DNA of 64,000 nt from JAAXIE01 sp965263155 (GTDB lineage: Bacteria; Chloroflexota; Dehalococcoidia; Lucifugimonadales; JAAXIE01). Location of the stretch: the NCBI GenBank assembly GCA_965263155.1, contig OZ253586.1, positions 744,001 to 808,000 of the forward strand. Reading direction: 5' to 3'. The notes beneath the pieces were generated by a model, which ran no database searches, was not told the DNA's origin, and saw only the letters and a program-made list of their open reading frames with translations. Position numbers and translations under genes: made by a program. Every line of letters begins with the position of its first letter. The stretch's first letter is position 1. Positions 26,690 to 35,484 of this stretch are shown here, in pieces.

Positions 26690-27463
26690 ATGCGTTTGGA
26701 GAACAAAGTAGCCCTGATTACAGGCGGCGGTTCCGGCATAGGCCGGGCCTCCGCGGAGCTGTTTGCTCGTGAGGGCGCCAAGATAGTCGTGTCCGACTTG
26801 GACGAGACCACCGCAGCCGAGACCGCCTCTACCATCAGCGGAGCAGGCGGGGAGGCCGCCATCGTTACCGGCGACGTGTCCAAGTCGGGGGATGCCGAGC
26901 GGATGGTGCAGGCTGCCATCGACAGCTATGGGCGCGTGGACGTTTTGGTCAACAGCGCCGGGATCACAGGCAGGAACGCCATGTACCCTGGTGCGTCAGC
27001 CGAGGAGATCTGGGACCGGGTCATAGAAGTCAACCTGAAGGGCACCTACCTGATGTGCTGGCACAGCGTCCCTCAGATGGAACGCACGGGAGGCGGCTCC
27101 ATCGTCAACCTCGCCTCCATCATGGGCTTGGTAGGTTACAGCGCAGGCCTCGGCGGCGGCTTCAACCCCTACGTCCCCTCCAAGGGAGGCGTTCTGCAAC
27201 TCACCAAGAACCTAGCCATCGACTACGCCAAGAAGGGCATCCGGGTGAACTGCATCTGCCCCGGCTACATCGCCACCAACCTCACCCGCTCCCTCATCGA
27301 GCAGGACCCTGAAGCGCTGAGCAAGCTGGAAGCCCTTCATCCCATGGGTCGCCTCGGTACCGCCGACGAAATAGCCACCGCCGCCCTCTTCCTAGCCTCC
27401 GACGAGTCTTCCTTCGTCACCGGAACGCCCCTTATTGTGGACGGCGGCTACACGGCGCAGTAG
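26690..27463 (+). CDS. Short-chain dehydrogenase/reductase (SDR)
   Basis: A 257-residue classical SDR. TGGGSGIGRA near residue 12 binds NAD(P), DLDE at the end of strand 2 suggests preference for NAD(H), NSAG follows, the catalytic serine lies in VNLASIMG, and YVPSKGG holds the Tyr and Lys. The ATG at 26690 directly precedes the Rossmann strand (MRLENKVALITGG); the 89 codons upstream in the same frame are not conserved-looking. The substrate is an unknown alcohol or ketone. It stands alone, between two family A palindromes. Confidence 0.92.
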   Translation: MRLENKVALITGGGSGIGRASAELFAREGAKIVVSDLDETTAAETASTISGAGGEAAIVTGDVSKSGDAERMVQAAIDSYGRVDVLVNSAGITGRNAMYPGASAEEIWDRVIEVNLKGTYLMCWHSVPQMERTGGGSIVNLASIMGLVGYSAGLGGGFNPYVPSKGGVLQLTKNLAIDYAKKGIRVNCICPGYIATNLTRSLIEQDPEALSKLEALHPMGRLGTADEIATAALFLASDESSFVTGTPLIVDGGYTAQ

Positions 27464-27474
27464 TCGCGACCACG

Positions 27475-27505
27475 CGTCATACCGGCTTTCGCCGGTATCC
27501 AAGGG
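27475..27505. repeat. Dispersed palindrome, family A, copy 5
   Basis: CGTCATACCGGCTTTCGCCG is followed by GTATCCAAGGGA. It lies 10 bp after the SDR stop, where the hairpin could also help stop transcription, but no T-run follows. Confidence 0.75.
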
Positions 27506-27533
27506 ACAAGCGCCTCAAGCGTCGGCTTAGGCC

Positions 27534-27884
27534 TTACTCGTAATACCGCACCTCGAACGTGGTGCAGCCATCGGGCGAGGTGTAGGGGCCGTGGGGCATG
27601 CCCGGCGGCCGGCAGGCGTACATACCCGCGGTAAATGTCTGGTTCAGGTTCTTGTCGTGCAGGCCTCCCTCCAGGATGTACACCTCTTCCCAGAAGTCGT
27701 GGAGGATAACCTCGTCGGTATCGGACCCAGGCTCGAAATGCAGCAGCCTGCTGCCGATGCCCTTCTCCGGGTCGAAGTTCAGAATCTTCTCCGTCACTCC
27801 CTCAGCGGCCGCTCCAGATCCTCCGGGCGGAGTCGTCCAAGCGACGCTCTCTATTGCGTGGAATTCCTGCTCCTCTTTCGCCAC
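27534..27884 (-). CDS. Cupin-domain protein
   Basis: A 116-residue small beta-barrel. WEEVYILEGGLHDKNLNQTF and CRPPGMPHGPYTSPDGC are the two cupin motifs, with E and H residues that would bind a metal. I chose the GTG at 27884 because AGGAGG stands six bases before it; the 22 codons upstream in the same frame carry no signal. Small cupins act as dioxygenases, isomerases or binding proteins, and the role here is open. It is convergent with the SDR gene. Confidence 0.82.
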   Translation of the reverse strand: MAKEEQEFHAIESVAWTTPPGGSGAAAEGVTEKILNFDPEKGIGSRLLHFEPGSDTDEVILHDFWEEVYILEGGLHDKNLNQTFTAGMYACRPPGMPHGPYTSPDGCTTFEVRYYE

Positions 27885-28098
27885 CTTATACCTCCTGGTC
27901 TGTCTGCCAACACCGGTGGTGCCCGGCAACATTGACACCGTTTGGGCCACGCCTACAATAGGTAGGCCCGACGATGCGCACCATTTTGCGTAGCCAGTTT
28001 GCGTCGTCGGTTTGCGATGAAGGTTACCACTCCGCTCCCGCTACGGGCAAAGGAGCCCTGACGGTGCCCTCTTGGGAACGGGGCGGCTGGAGGAAATA

Positions 28099-29286
28099 AT
28101 GCAGGTTTTCGTCTTCGATCACGTAAGCTACCCCATACAACTCCATGACGCGGTGGAGGGAGACCAACTCCCGTACCCACTGCCCAAGCGTCACTTCCAG
28201 CCCCAAGCGGCGGTGAGCAACTACCGCGAGCACTTGGAGGCTTGGGCGCTGATGGACGAGTTGGGGTTCGACGGCGTCTCCTTCAACGAGCATCACGCCT
28301 CTCCCTACGGCTTGATGAACTCGCCCAACCTGATGGCCGCCGCTGCCTCCCAGTGCACCAGCCGTATGAAGCTCCTCATATACGGCAACGTGCTGCCCAT
28401 CCAAGACCCCCTGCGACTCGCTGAAGAAATCTCCATGGTGGACTGCCTCACCAAAGGGCGCCTCATCGCTGGCATCGTGCGCGGCATCCCCCGCGAGTAC
28501 TTGGTGTACAACGTGGATATGGGGGAGTCTCGTGCCCGGTTCGAAGAGTCCTTCGAGGTGATGAAGCACGCTTGGCAAGACGAGTCCTTCTCTTACGAAG
28601 GCCAGTTCTGGTCCTACAACGACGTGGCCATCTGGCCCCGCCCGGTGCAGCAGCCCCGGCCCCCCGTGTGGATGCCGGTCAGCGTCAGCAAGTCCTCCAT
28701 TGAGTGGGCAGGCCGGGAGAACATACCCATCACCCCCGGCGAGGGCTCCGTACGCGGCGTCACCGAAGACATCATCCGTCACTATGCCGAATCCTTGGAC
28801 CAGAACGGCCACTCCATTACCCCAGACCACCTGATAATGCGGGTGCACTGCTACGTGGCTGATAGTCGGCAGCAGGCATTGGAGGAGGCTGGGCCCTACG
28901 CCCTCTACTACTGGCGCACCCTTTTCGGGCACGGCAGCGACCTGAGCTTCAACGAAGCCCGACGCCAAGGCTACTCTCGGGAGGAAGACTTGGGGCACCT
29001 GCGCCCCGATAGCCTGAAGGCCCACATGGACGCGCGAGAGGTCCGTCGCCACATCACCCTGGAGGACATGCAGAACACCGACCGCTGGTGCGCGGGCAGC
29101 CCCGAAGAGGTGCGGGACAGCCTCATCAGGCAAGCCGAGGCCGTGGGTGCCAACACCGTCATGCTCAACTTCAACCAAGGTGCCATGCCCCACGAGATGA
29201 ACATGCGTGTGATACGCCGCTTCGCCGAGGAGGTCCTCCCCGACCTCCACGCCCACCAAGTCACCACAGTACCCGCTGCCCACTAG
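28099..29286 (+). CDS. LLM-class flavin-dependent monooxygenase
   Basis: A 395-residue bacterial-luciferase-fold protein. MQVFVFDHVSYPIQ opens strand 1. DELGFDGVSFNEHHASPYGL and the segment MKLLIYGNVLPIQDPLRLAE are the flavin-site blocks, and DCLTKGRLIAGIVRGIPREY is the phosphate-binding loop. The ATG at 28099 has GGAGGAAATA before it. The family uses FMNH2 (with a partner reductase) or F420 to oxidise alkanes, terpenes, sulfonates or other organics. It is a close relative of the gene at 39782, which shares the RGIPxEYxxYNVD block. The end of a third relative survives at 32247-32309. Confidence 0.9.
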   Translation: MQVFVFDHVSYPIQLHDAVEGDQLPYPLPKRHFQPQAAVSNYREHLEAWALMDELGFDGVSFNEHHASPYGLMNSPNLMAAAASQCTSRMKLLIYGNVLPIQDPLRLAEEISMVDCLTKGRLIAGIVRGIPREYLVYNVDMGESRARFEESFEVMKHAWQDESFSYEGQFWSYNDVAIWPRPVQQPRPPVWMPVSVSKSSIEWAGRENIPITPGEGSVRGVTEDIIRHYAESLDQNGHSITPDHLIMRVHCYVADSRQQALEEAGPYALYYWRTLFGHGSDLSFNEARRQGYSREEDLGHLRPDSLKAHMDAREVRRHITLEDMQNTDRWCAGSPEEVRDSLIRQAEAVGANTVMLNFNQGAMPHEMNMRVIRRFAEEVLPDLHAHQVTTVPAAH

Positions 29287-29354
29287 ATCACAGTGCCATC
29301 CCGACCTTCTTCCGATCGCACCCGCGAGAGGGCGTCGTTGTTGCTGCTCGCTCT

Positions 29355-29380
29355 GGTCCTGTAATCAGGCACTGGCTTTC
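29355..29380 (+). repeat. 26-bp direct repeat left of the LRR gene
   Basis: It contains GTCCTGTAATCAGGCACTGG and is identical over 26 bp to 31452-31477. The two copies enclose the LRR lipoprotein gene. Confidence 0.8.
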
Positions 29381-29470
29381 GGCCTTCCACCGTCAGGCCC
29401 ACCACACCCACCGCCAACAGGTTCGGCAGGCGTACCAGCAACGGATAAGGGCCCACCGGGGCCGACCATA

Positions 29471-29498
29471 GTCTCTTCCCCCTTGAGGGGACAAGGTT
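29471..29498. repeat. Dispersed palindrome, family B, short copy
   Basis: CTCTTCCCCCTTGAGGGGAC is followed by AAGGTT. It resembles the first arm of the family B elements at 33671, 39512 and 41495. Confidence 0.55.
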
Positions 29499-29533
29499 CA
29501 CTCCAGTCCAGGCCGGCTGAGGGCGGGGTGGCT

Positions 29534-31210
29534 TCAGCAGAAGGACAGGTCGCCAAGGTCAGACCGGTCAAAGTCCAACTGGTCTTCCAGGCTGCTCGGC
29601 ACGCACCCGCTCAACTTATTGTCGCGGAGGTCCAGAGATCTCAGGTTGGAGAGGCTGCCCAGCTCCGGCGGTATCTCCCCGCTCAAGGCGTTGTTGTAGA
29701 GATCAAGCACTACCAGGTTGGAGAGGCTGCCCAGCTCCGCCGGTATCTCCCCGCTCAACTCGTTTCTGCCGAGGTCAAGCTGCAACAGGTTGGAGAGGTT
29801 GCCCAGCTCCGCCGGTATCTCCCCGCTCAACTCGTTGCCGAGGAGGCTCAGCTGTTCCAGGTTGGAGAGGCTGCCCAGCTCCGCCGGTATCTCCCCGCTC
29901 AAGGTGTTGTTCCAGAGGAGCAGCGTTCTCAGGTTGGAAAGGCTGCCCAACTCCGCCGGTATCTCCCCGTTCAAGTTGTTGTTGTAGAGGTCCAGCGACT
30001 GTAAGTTGGTGAGACTGCCCAGCTCCGCCGGTATCTCCCCGCTCAAGCCGTTGCCGAGGAGGACCAGCGATTCCAGGTCGGTGAGGTTGCCCAGCTTTGC
30101 CGGTATCTCCCCGCTCAAGTTGTTCTTGTAGAGGTGCAGCGTTATCAGGTTGGAGAGGCTGCCCAGCTCCGCCGGTATCTCCCCGCTCAAGTCGTTGCCG
30201 CTGAGGTCCAGCGTTATAACGCGCCCGTCGTCGTTGGTGGCGACGCCGCCCCATTCGCCGAGGGGCAAGTCGCTCAGCCAGTTGGCGCTGCCCCGCCAGT
30301 TCTCACCGTCCATTGCGTTGTAGAAGGCAACCAAGGCTTCCTGGTCCGTTTCGGCGGAGGTCGGCCCAGTGGCAGGCGTCGCCGTCGCATCCGCAGGTAC
30401 AGGCGCATCGGTGCCACTGGGCGCGTCCCCTGACCCTGGCGTGGAAGGCCTGCAGAAGGGCAGGTCACCAAGATCAGAGTATGCAAAGTCCAACTGGTCT
30501 TCCAAGCTGCTCGGCACGCACCCGCTCAAGTCGTTGTCGTTGAGGCCCAGCCGTGTCAGGTTGGAGAGGCTGCCCAGCTCCGCCGGTATCTCCCCCCTCA
30601 ACTCGTTGTTGCTGAGGCGCAGCCGTGTCAGGTTGGAGAGGCTGCCCAACTCCGCCGGTATCTCCCCGCTCAACTCGTTCTTGTAGAGGTTCAGCCGTGT
30701 AACGCGCCCGTCGCCGTCAGTGATAACGCCCTCCCATTCGCCGAGGGGCAAGTCGCTCAGCCAGTTCTTTTTGAACACCCAGTTCTCACCATTCGTTGCG
30801 TTGTAGAAGGCAACCAAGGCTTCCCGGTCCGTTTCGGCGGAGGTCGGCCCAGTGGAAGGCGTCGCCGTCGCAGCCGCCGGTACAGGCGCATCGGTGCCAG
30901 TGGGCGCTGCCCCTGACCCCGGCGTGGAAGGCGTCCGTGCAGGTGAGACCGGCGTCGCCGTTGGAGTGGACGCAGTCCCGCCGGGCCCTGTCCCGCCCGA
31001 CGGCTCATCAGAGCCGGACGCCGCAGGCGTCGCTGTCGCTGCCGCAGGTAGAGGCGCATCGGTGCCAGTGGGCGCGTCCCCTGACCCTGGCGTGGACGCG
31101 GTCCCGCCCGACGGCTCATCAGAGCCGCAGGCCACAAGCGCCGCCGTAAGCGCCAGCGCAAGCACAAAGCTCAACAGGGTCACGTATCTTGTCGTGCGGG
31201 TACGGGTCAT
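29534..31210 (-). CDS. Leucine-rich-repeat lipoprotein
   Basis: A 558-residue exported protein. Residues 12-27 are a signal peptide ending in the lipobox LVAC, so the mature protein would be lipid-anchored. A Thr/Pro/Ala-rich linker of about 90 residues follows. Then come two modules that each start with ALVAFYNATNGENW or ALVAFYNAMDGENW and continue with 24-residue leucine-rich repeats (LSGEIPAELGSLSNLxxLxL), three in the first and about eight in the second, each module closing with LSGCVPSSLEDQLDF. The repeats have the plant-like consensus. A role in binding other cells or polymers is likely but unproven. It is flanked by 26-bp direct repeats. Confidence 0.88.
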   Translation of the reverse strand: MTRTRTTRYVTLLSFVLALALTAALVACGSDEPSGGTASTPGSGDAPTGTDAPLPAAATATPAASGSDEPSGGTGPGGTASTPTATPVSPARTPSTPGSGAAPTGTDAPVPAAATATPSTGPTSAETDREALVAFYNATNGENWVFKKNWLSDLPLGEWEGVITDGDGRVTRLNLYKNELSGEIPAELGSLSNLTRLRLSNNELRGEIPAELGSLSNLTRLGLNDNDLSGCVPSSLEDQLDFAYSDLGDLPFCRPSTPGSGDAPSGTDAPVPADATATPATGPTSAETDQEALVAFYNAMDGENWRGSANWLSDLPLGEWGGVATNDDGRVITLDLSGNDLSGEIPAELGSLSNLITLHLYKNNLSGEIPAKLGNLTDLESLVLLGNGLSGEIPAELGSLTNLQSLDLYNNNLNGEIPAELGSLSNLRTLLLWNNTLSGEIPAELGSLSNLEQLSLLGNELSGEIPAELGNLSNLLQLDLGRNELSGEIPAELGSLSNLVVLDLYNNALSGEIPPELGSLSNLRSLDLRDNKLSGCVPSSLEDQLDFDRSDLGDLSFC

Positions 31211-31451
31211 TTTCTTGCCCTCCCGGGCTTGACCGGCGCCATATATCCACAGATTCGCACAGGTAATATAGCGGAGTTGCTATGGGTGTCAATGCTGAGA
31301 CACCCGTTTCGCCACTCCCCAATATCCAAATATGTGTATACGCTCGTTGGCCTCGTTGCACACTCCCTATTCTCCCCTATCCAGAGGACGAAGCGAATCA
31401 CCCTTCCACGAGGCGTAGCGCCCAGAGCCTACCATGCACCGTTGACGCGCC

Positions 31452-31477
31452 GGTCCTGTAATCAGGCACTGGCTTTC
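31452..31477 (+). repeat. 26-bp direct repeat right of the LRR gene
   Basis: It is an exact copy of 29355-29380 in the same orientation. The flanking bases differ on both sides, so the match is sharply bounded. Confidence 0.8.
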
Positions 31478-32246
31478 ACCCGTCGATTCACGGCGCTTTA
31501 ACCGTGCCACATCCAACAATCGAAGCCCCTGCCCACTGACATCAGCCCGTTGACACCCCCACCCTCCCCCCTCTACGCTCGACATATGGTTCTCAAACTG
31601 CCATCAGCAACATCACCCGTAGCAGGGCCTCCAACAACGGTTGCCCGGAAACCCCTTACAGCAACACGCCACCGGGCAGACCCGCATGTTGCGACCACCC
31701 CACCCTGCCACCAGCGCGGCCCCTCAATGATATGGTCTGTCCCATAAGATCCCGTAATTTCGTAGCTGGACCTGCCCCAAAATGAGACCAATGAGACCAC
31801 TTCCAGATACAAAAAATGCGTTTTCAGCTACGACGAGTGTCTCATGCGTACCCCTTCCAGATACGATTTCTGCCCATGCCGCGATACCAACTGGTCCCAA
31901 AGCCGGACCCCAACACCCACTGACATTTTCCGCTTGCCCCTCCACCCTCTCCCTGCTACGCTGGAATCAGCCCAGCTCTACGCCCCAGCCCTACGATTGG
32001 AAGAGGAGACATGCGACTGCCCACCCGAGGGCCATGGGAGCCCTGCTTCGCAAAGACGAACGACGAAAGGGAGCGACTTCTCAAATAGAACTGAACCCCC
32101 TGAGGTCTCCGGCCATTGCACAAATTTCACTGAAATCAGCTACGAAAAAACGCGCCGCAGATACGAGCAGTCTGCAATCCATGAAATCCAGCTACGCAGC
32201 ATATGAAGCCCATGGCGGTGCCAAGTCAGTGGGGTCAGCATCATAA

Positions 32247-32309
32247 GCCGAGGCGGTCCTACCCAACTTGCAAGCCCACCAAGTGACTAGTATTCCCACG
32301 GCCCAGTAG
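32247..32309 (+). pseudogene. Last 21 codons of an LLM-class flavin monooxygenase
   Basis: The frame reads AEAVLPNLQAHQVTSIPTAQ and then TAG. It aligns with the end of the intact gene at 28099-29286, AEEVLPDLHAHQVTTVPAAH, with mostly third-base differences. Everything upstream is lost: an in-frame TAA stands directly before it. Confidence 0.75.
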
Positions 32310-32353
32310 GCCGAGCCACATGGTAAATCAGAGTTGTAGCCGGAGGTAACAAG

Positions 32354-33619
32354 GTGACAATGGACGCACTGCAAGAGCAAGTTCTTTCTTATCTCGACAA
32401 GGAAGAACTGGTCCAGATGACCAAGGACGTGGTCAACATCGACAGCCCCACCGGAGGCGAGGAGGCCATCGGCAACTACCTAGCAACCCGATTTGCCGAC
32501 TTGGGCCTCCCTGTGCAGAAGCAGGAGGTTGAGCCGGGCCGGAACAACATCATCGCCACTTGGAAGGGTTCTGGGGACGGCCCGGATGTGCTTTTCCTTG
32601 GCCACATGGACTACGCCCCCGGCATCGGCAAGCCCGAAGCTCAGATGGTCGACGGCAACTGGATCGCCGGCATCGGCGCGTCCAACATGAAGTCCGCCTT
32701 CCCCTGCTATTACATGGCCACCAAAATGCTGATGAAGGCGGGCATACAGCCACGCGGCGACGTACGCCTCGCTGGTGTGGTCGGTGAGATCGAGCGAGCG
32801 CCCATCGGGGCCCACCAAGGCGCCGAGTGTCGTGGCGCAGGCTACGGGGCCCGCTACCTCGCCAGCCACGGCCAGCCTCCCGATGTCGTCATCAACGGTG
32901 AGCCGACCGGTCTGCGTGTACAGATTGCCAACGGCGGCTACATGTTCATCCGCATGACCACTCGTGGCGTGGTACAGCACGCCTCCTACCGCCAGTACGG
33001 CGTCGACGCCCTGATGAAAATGGAGAAGGTGGTACCCGAGGTCCGGGCATGGGAAGCCGAATACCAAGAGATCTTCACCCATCCCTTCATGCGCCCCCGT
33101 GTCAACGTCGGGGCCATCGAGGGTGGCGTGCCTCAGAACCCGCCCCTGGTGGCTGCCTTCTGCCACGCCTACGTGGACGTCATCCTGCTCCCCGGCACCG
33201 ACATACTAGCGGTGAAGCGGGAAGTGCGGTCGCTGGTACAGCGCCTCAATGACCGGGACCCCGACCTAGGGCTGGAGTGGGAAATCTACATGGTGGCCAA
33301 TGGCTACGAGATCGGTCACGACGAGTACCTGCCCAGCTTGGCCCGCGCCAGCCACCGTTTGGTCACCGGCCAAGACCCCTTCGAACCTGAGGCCGAGCGT
33401 TTCGGGGTCTCCAGCGACAACCATGTCTTCGCCGATATAGGGGCCGCCAGCATCACCTACGGCCCTGCAGGCGTCTCGCGAGTCGTCCCCGGGGGCCACG
33501 CCGCCTACGACCCCGAATACGGCGAAGTCGTGCACACCGACCACTTGGAAATATGCGCCAAGGTCTACGCCCTCACCGCGCTGGACCTGTTGACTAAGAG
33601 CCGCCAAGAGGTGATGTAA
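32354..33619 (+). CDS. M20-family metallopeptidase (ArgE/DapE type)
   Basis: A 421-residue zinc amidohydrolase. VNIDSPTGGEEAIGNYLATR is the start of the catalytic domain. VLFLGHMDYAPG holds the first zinc ligands, GEIERAP the catalytic glutamate area, VINGEPTGLRVQIANGGYMF the link to the lid, and VQHASYRQYGVDALMKME the dimerisation domain. SSDNHVFADIGAASITYGPA gives the late ligand region. It would cleave N-acyl amino acids, carbamates or dipeptides. The start is GTG 32354, seven bases after GGAGG. It stands alone downstream of a gene remnant. Confidence 0.9.
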   Translation: MTMDALQEQVLSYLDKEELVQMTKDVVNIDSPTGGEEAIGNYLATRFADLGLPVQKQEVEPGRNNIIATWKGSGDGPDVLFLGHMDYAPGIGKPEAQMVDGNWIAGIGASNMKSAFPCYYMATKMLMKAGIQPRGDVRLAGVVGEIERAPIGAHQGAECRGAGYGARYLASHGQPPDVVINGEPTGLRVQIANGGYMFIRMTTRGVVQHASYRQYGVDALMKMEKVVPEVRAWEAEYQEIFTHPFMRPRVNVGAIEGGVPQNPPLVAAFCHAYVDVILLPGTDILAVKREVRSLVQRLNDRDPDLGLEWEIYMVANGYEIGHDEYLPSLARASHRLVTGQDPFEPEAERFGVSSDNHVFADIGAASITYGPAGVSRVVPGGHAAYDPEYGEVVHTDHLEICAKVYALTALDLLTKSRQEVM

Positions 33620-33670
33620 CGCGCGCCCTCAACTCGTAGAAGCGCCACCAGATTCAGCCGCGCTTGTGCG

Positions 33671-33723
33671 CACCCCTTCCCCCCGAGGGGGAAGATTGCA
33701 GGGGAAGGTTGGGATGGGGGGGT
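33671..33723. repeat. Dispersed palindrome, family B, copy 1
   Basis: CCCTTCCCCCCGAGGGGGAA is followed by GATTGCAGGGGAAGG and a G-rich tail. It lies between two convergent genes and ends two bases before a stop codon. Confidence 0.65.
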
Positions 33724-33724
33724 C

Positions 33725-34903
33725 TTACCAGCCGATATCGCCTGCAGGTAGCCCCAGCATCACCCGCCCCGCCGCTTCGAAGTGAGACGTGTGGCCTGCT
33801 AAGTGCTGGATGGCCACATGCACGTCGCGGAAGGAGCGCTCCAGGGAGTGCTTGCGCAAGATGGCATTGGTGCCTCCTGCGTGGAACAGCATGTCCACGG
33901 CCTTCACTGCCTGACGTGATGAGTGGGTGATCGCAAGCCGCGCTTGGGCGATCTCCTGCGTGGGGTCCGGACCGCCTCGGGAAGCCGCCTGCCACGCTCT
34001 GTCGAGGGCATCCAAGGCATAGGCCCTCGCGCTGCTTATGATGCCTTCAACTTCCCCCACCACCGCCTGCACCGCGGCCCGCTCGCGCAGGGTAGCCGGC
34101 GAGTGGGTGGAGCCAGCCTCAGTAGCCAGCTCGATGAAGGCATCCATGGCGCCCCGCGCCATGCCCAGCAGGTTGGCCACGTAGGGGGTCCAAACTGCCA
34201 CCATCATCAAGCGCGGATGGTACAAAGGCCCCTTTTCCACGGGTGGGTCAGTCAGGGAGAAGGTGTGCTCCTCCGGTACGAACCAGTCTTCCACCGAGTA
34301 GTCGTGACTGCCCGTGCCCGACATGCCAACCACCGACCAAGTATCGTGTATTGTGACCGCCTCCGGTGGTAACAGCAGCAGTCGTATCTGGGGTACATCG
34401 GGTGATGCCTGCGCTGCCCCATCGGGCTCCACCTTGCAGGCACACACGACCACGTTGGCATGGGTGATGCCACTCCCGAATCCCCAGTGCCCCGTCACCC
34501 GGTAGCCTCCGGGGACCGGCTTCGCCCGCCCTTCAGGGCGCATGCTGCCAGCCAGCCGAAAGTCGGGTGGACGCCCGAAGAAGGACATGGCCACGCCGGG
34601 CTCTGCCCACCCCAGCAACACCGAGCCCCCGCCGGAGATGACCGAGCACCAGCCTACTGAGCCGTCGACCTTTGAGACCGCCTCCACGGCATGGAAGGCC
34701 GTCGTCAGGTCCAACTCCGGCCCGCCCATGGAGCGAGGCAGGAACAGTTGCAGCAGGCCGGACGCGGCCATCCCTTGGACCAGCTGAGGTGGCAACTGGC
34801 GCCCCGACTCCAGCTCCTCTCGACACGCCAGAATCTGGGGCGCTAGAGACTTGGCCGCATCCACCACGCCGGCCCGCGCACGGCTATGCACCGATGGCGC
34901 CAA
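33725..34903 (-). CDS. Acyl-CoA-dehydrogenase-fold flavin monooxygenase (HsaA/DszC-like)
   Basis: A 392-residue flavoprotein. LVQGMAASGLLQLFLPRSMG and VSKVDGSVGWCSVISGGGSV form the N-terminal helical part, followed by VPGGYRVTGHWGFGSGITHA (the beta domain) and SGTGSHDYSVEDWFVPEE. The C-terminal helices end with LFHAGGTNAILRKHSLERSF-RDVHV. The lack of the acyl-CoA base and the W/G pattern of the beta domain put it with the reduced-flavin monooxygenases such as HsaA, DszC or the HpaB-like class. It would hydroxylate an aromatic, sterol or sulfur compound and needs a separate flavin reductase. Confidence 0.85.
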   Translation of the reverse strand: MAPSVHSRARAGVVDAAKSLAPQILACREELESGRQLPPQLVQGMAASGLLQLFLPRSMGGPELDLTTAFHAVEAVSKVDGSVGWCSVISGGGSVLLGWAEPGVAMSFFGRPPDFRLAGSMRPEGRAKPVPGGYRVTGHWGFGSGITHANVVVCACKVEPDGAAQASPDVPQIRLLLLPPEAVTIHDTWSVVGMSGTGSHDYSVEDWFVPEEHTFSLTDPPVEKGPLYHPRLMMVAVWTPYVANLLGMARGAMDAFIELATEAGSTHSPATLRERAAVQAVVGEVEGIISSARAYALDALDRAWQAASRGGPDPTQEIAQARLAITHSSRQAVKAVDMLFHAGGTNAILRKHSLERSFRDVHVAIQHLAGHTSHFEAAGRVMLGLPAGDIGW

Positions 34904-35087
34904 ATCTCAACCTCGCCCGGCTTCCATCAGCTTGCATCAGGATTGCCCATTGGAACGGCCACCATCCACGGAGAAGACGTAGCTGACAGGCTAGCAAACA
35001 AGCTGGCGCATGGTCAACCGAAACGCTCACTGCAGAACGATGACTGCTGTCACCTCGCCACCCCCAAGTGGTACCATAGAGGCCCAC

Positions 35088-35162
35088 GGGCCGTTAGCTC
35101 AGTTTGGTCAGAGCACCGGACTTTTAATCCGGGTGTCCAGGGTTCGAATCCCTGACGGCTCA
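35088..35162 (+). tRNA. tRNA-Lys (anticodon TTT)
   Basis: It folds into a full cloverleaf of 75 nt. Acceptor GGGCCGT pairs with ACGGCTC (one G-U pair), the discriminator is A, and no CCA is encoded. The D arm carries AGCTCAGTTTGGTCAGAGC, the anticodon arm is CCGGA-CTTTTAA-TCCGG with TTT at 35123-35125, and the T arm carries GGTTCGAATCC. A possible -10 box, TACCAT, lies at 35072-35077. I found no copy of its 3' end nearby that would mark an integrated element. Confidence 0.97.
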
Positions 35163-35484
35163 CTTCAACCCCAGGCCCACTGCCCTTTTCGGTTTAATGG
35201 ACTGCTTAAGCGGTTTCAATGGTGTAGTTAATCCCATGACGCCCAATGACACCTGAGTTGGTCAAATGCATGTGATCGTTTACACCTGGATAGCCACCCA
35301 TGAACTTTGGTGGCGACGCGCGGTACACATCGGATGGCTGTTGCTCTCCCTGCCCTGGCGACCGTGCCACGTTTGGTGACGCATCGCTGAACTATGACGC
35401 GCCCGGGCCAGCGCTGAACTATCCCAGCGTACCCAACCTCATCGGGAGAACACCATCGGGAGTCGCATCTGCTAAACTCATCTC
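35163..35484. other. Gene-free stretch after tRNA-Lys
   Basis: I see neither a gene nor a terminator-like hairpin with a T-run here. Confidence 0.45.

Larger units (their letters stand above)
31211..32353. other. Gene-free region with gene remnants
   Basis: No gene is convincing across these 1.1 kb. It contains the second 26-bp direct repeat, a cluster of CCAGATAC and CAGCTACG words between 31760 and 32210, and the remnant of a flavin monooxygenase at its right end. Confidence 0.55.

Noticed and set aside
28024..29283. Long minus-strand open frame of 419 codons
   Set aside because: It is antisense to the flavin monooxygenase, with a His/Val/Gly-rich composition typical of shadow frames.
29600..30700. 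Regular short repeats that could suggest a CRISPR array
   Set aside because: The repeats have a 72-base period and encode leucine-rich repeats in one continuous frame; no constant repeat with unique spacers exists.
35088..35162. tRNA-Lys as integration site of an element
   Set aside because: I found no duplicated tRNA 3' end downstream and no integrase gene next to it.
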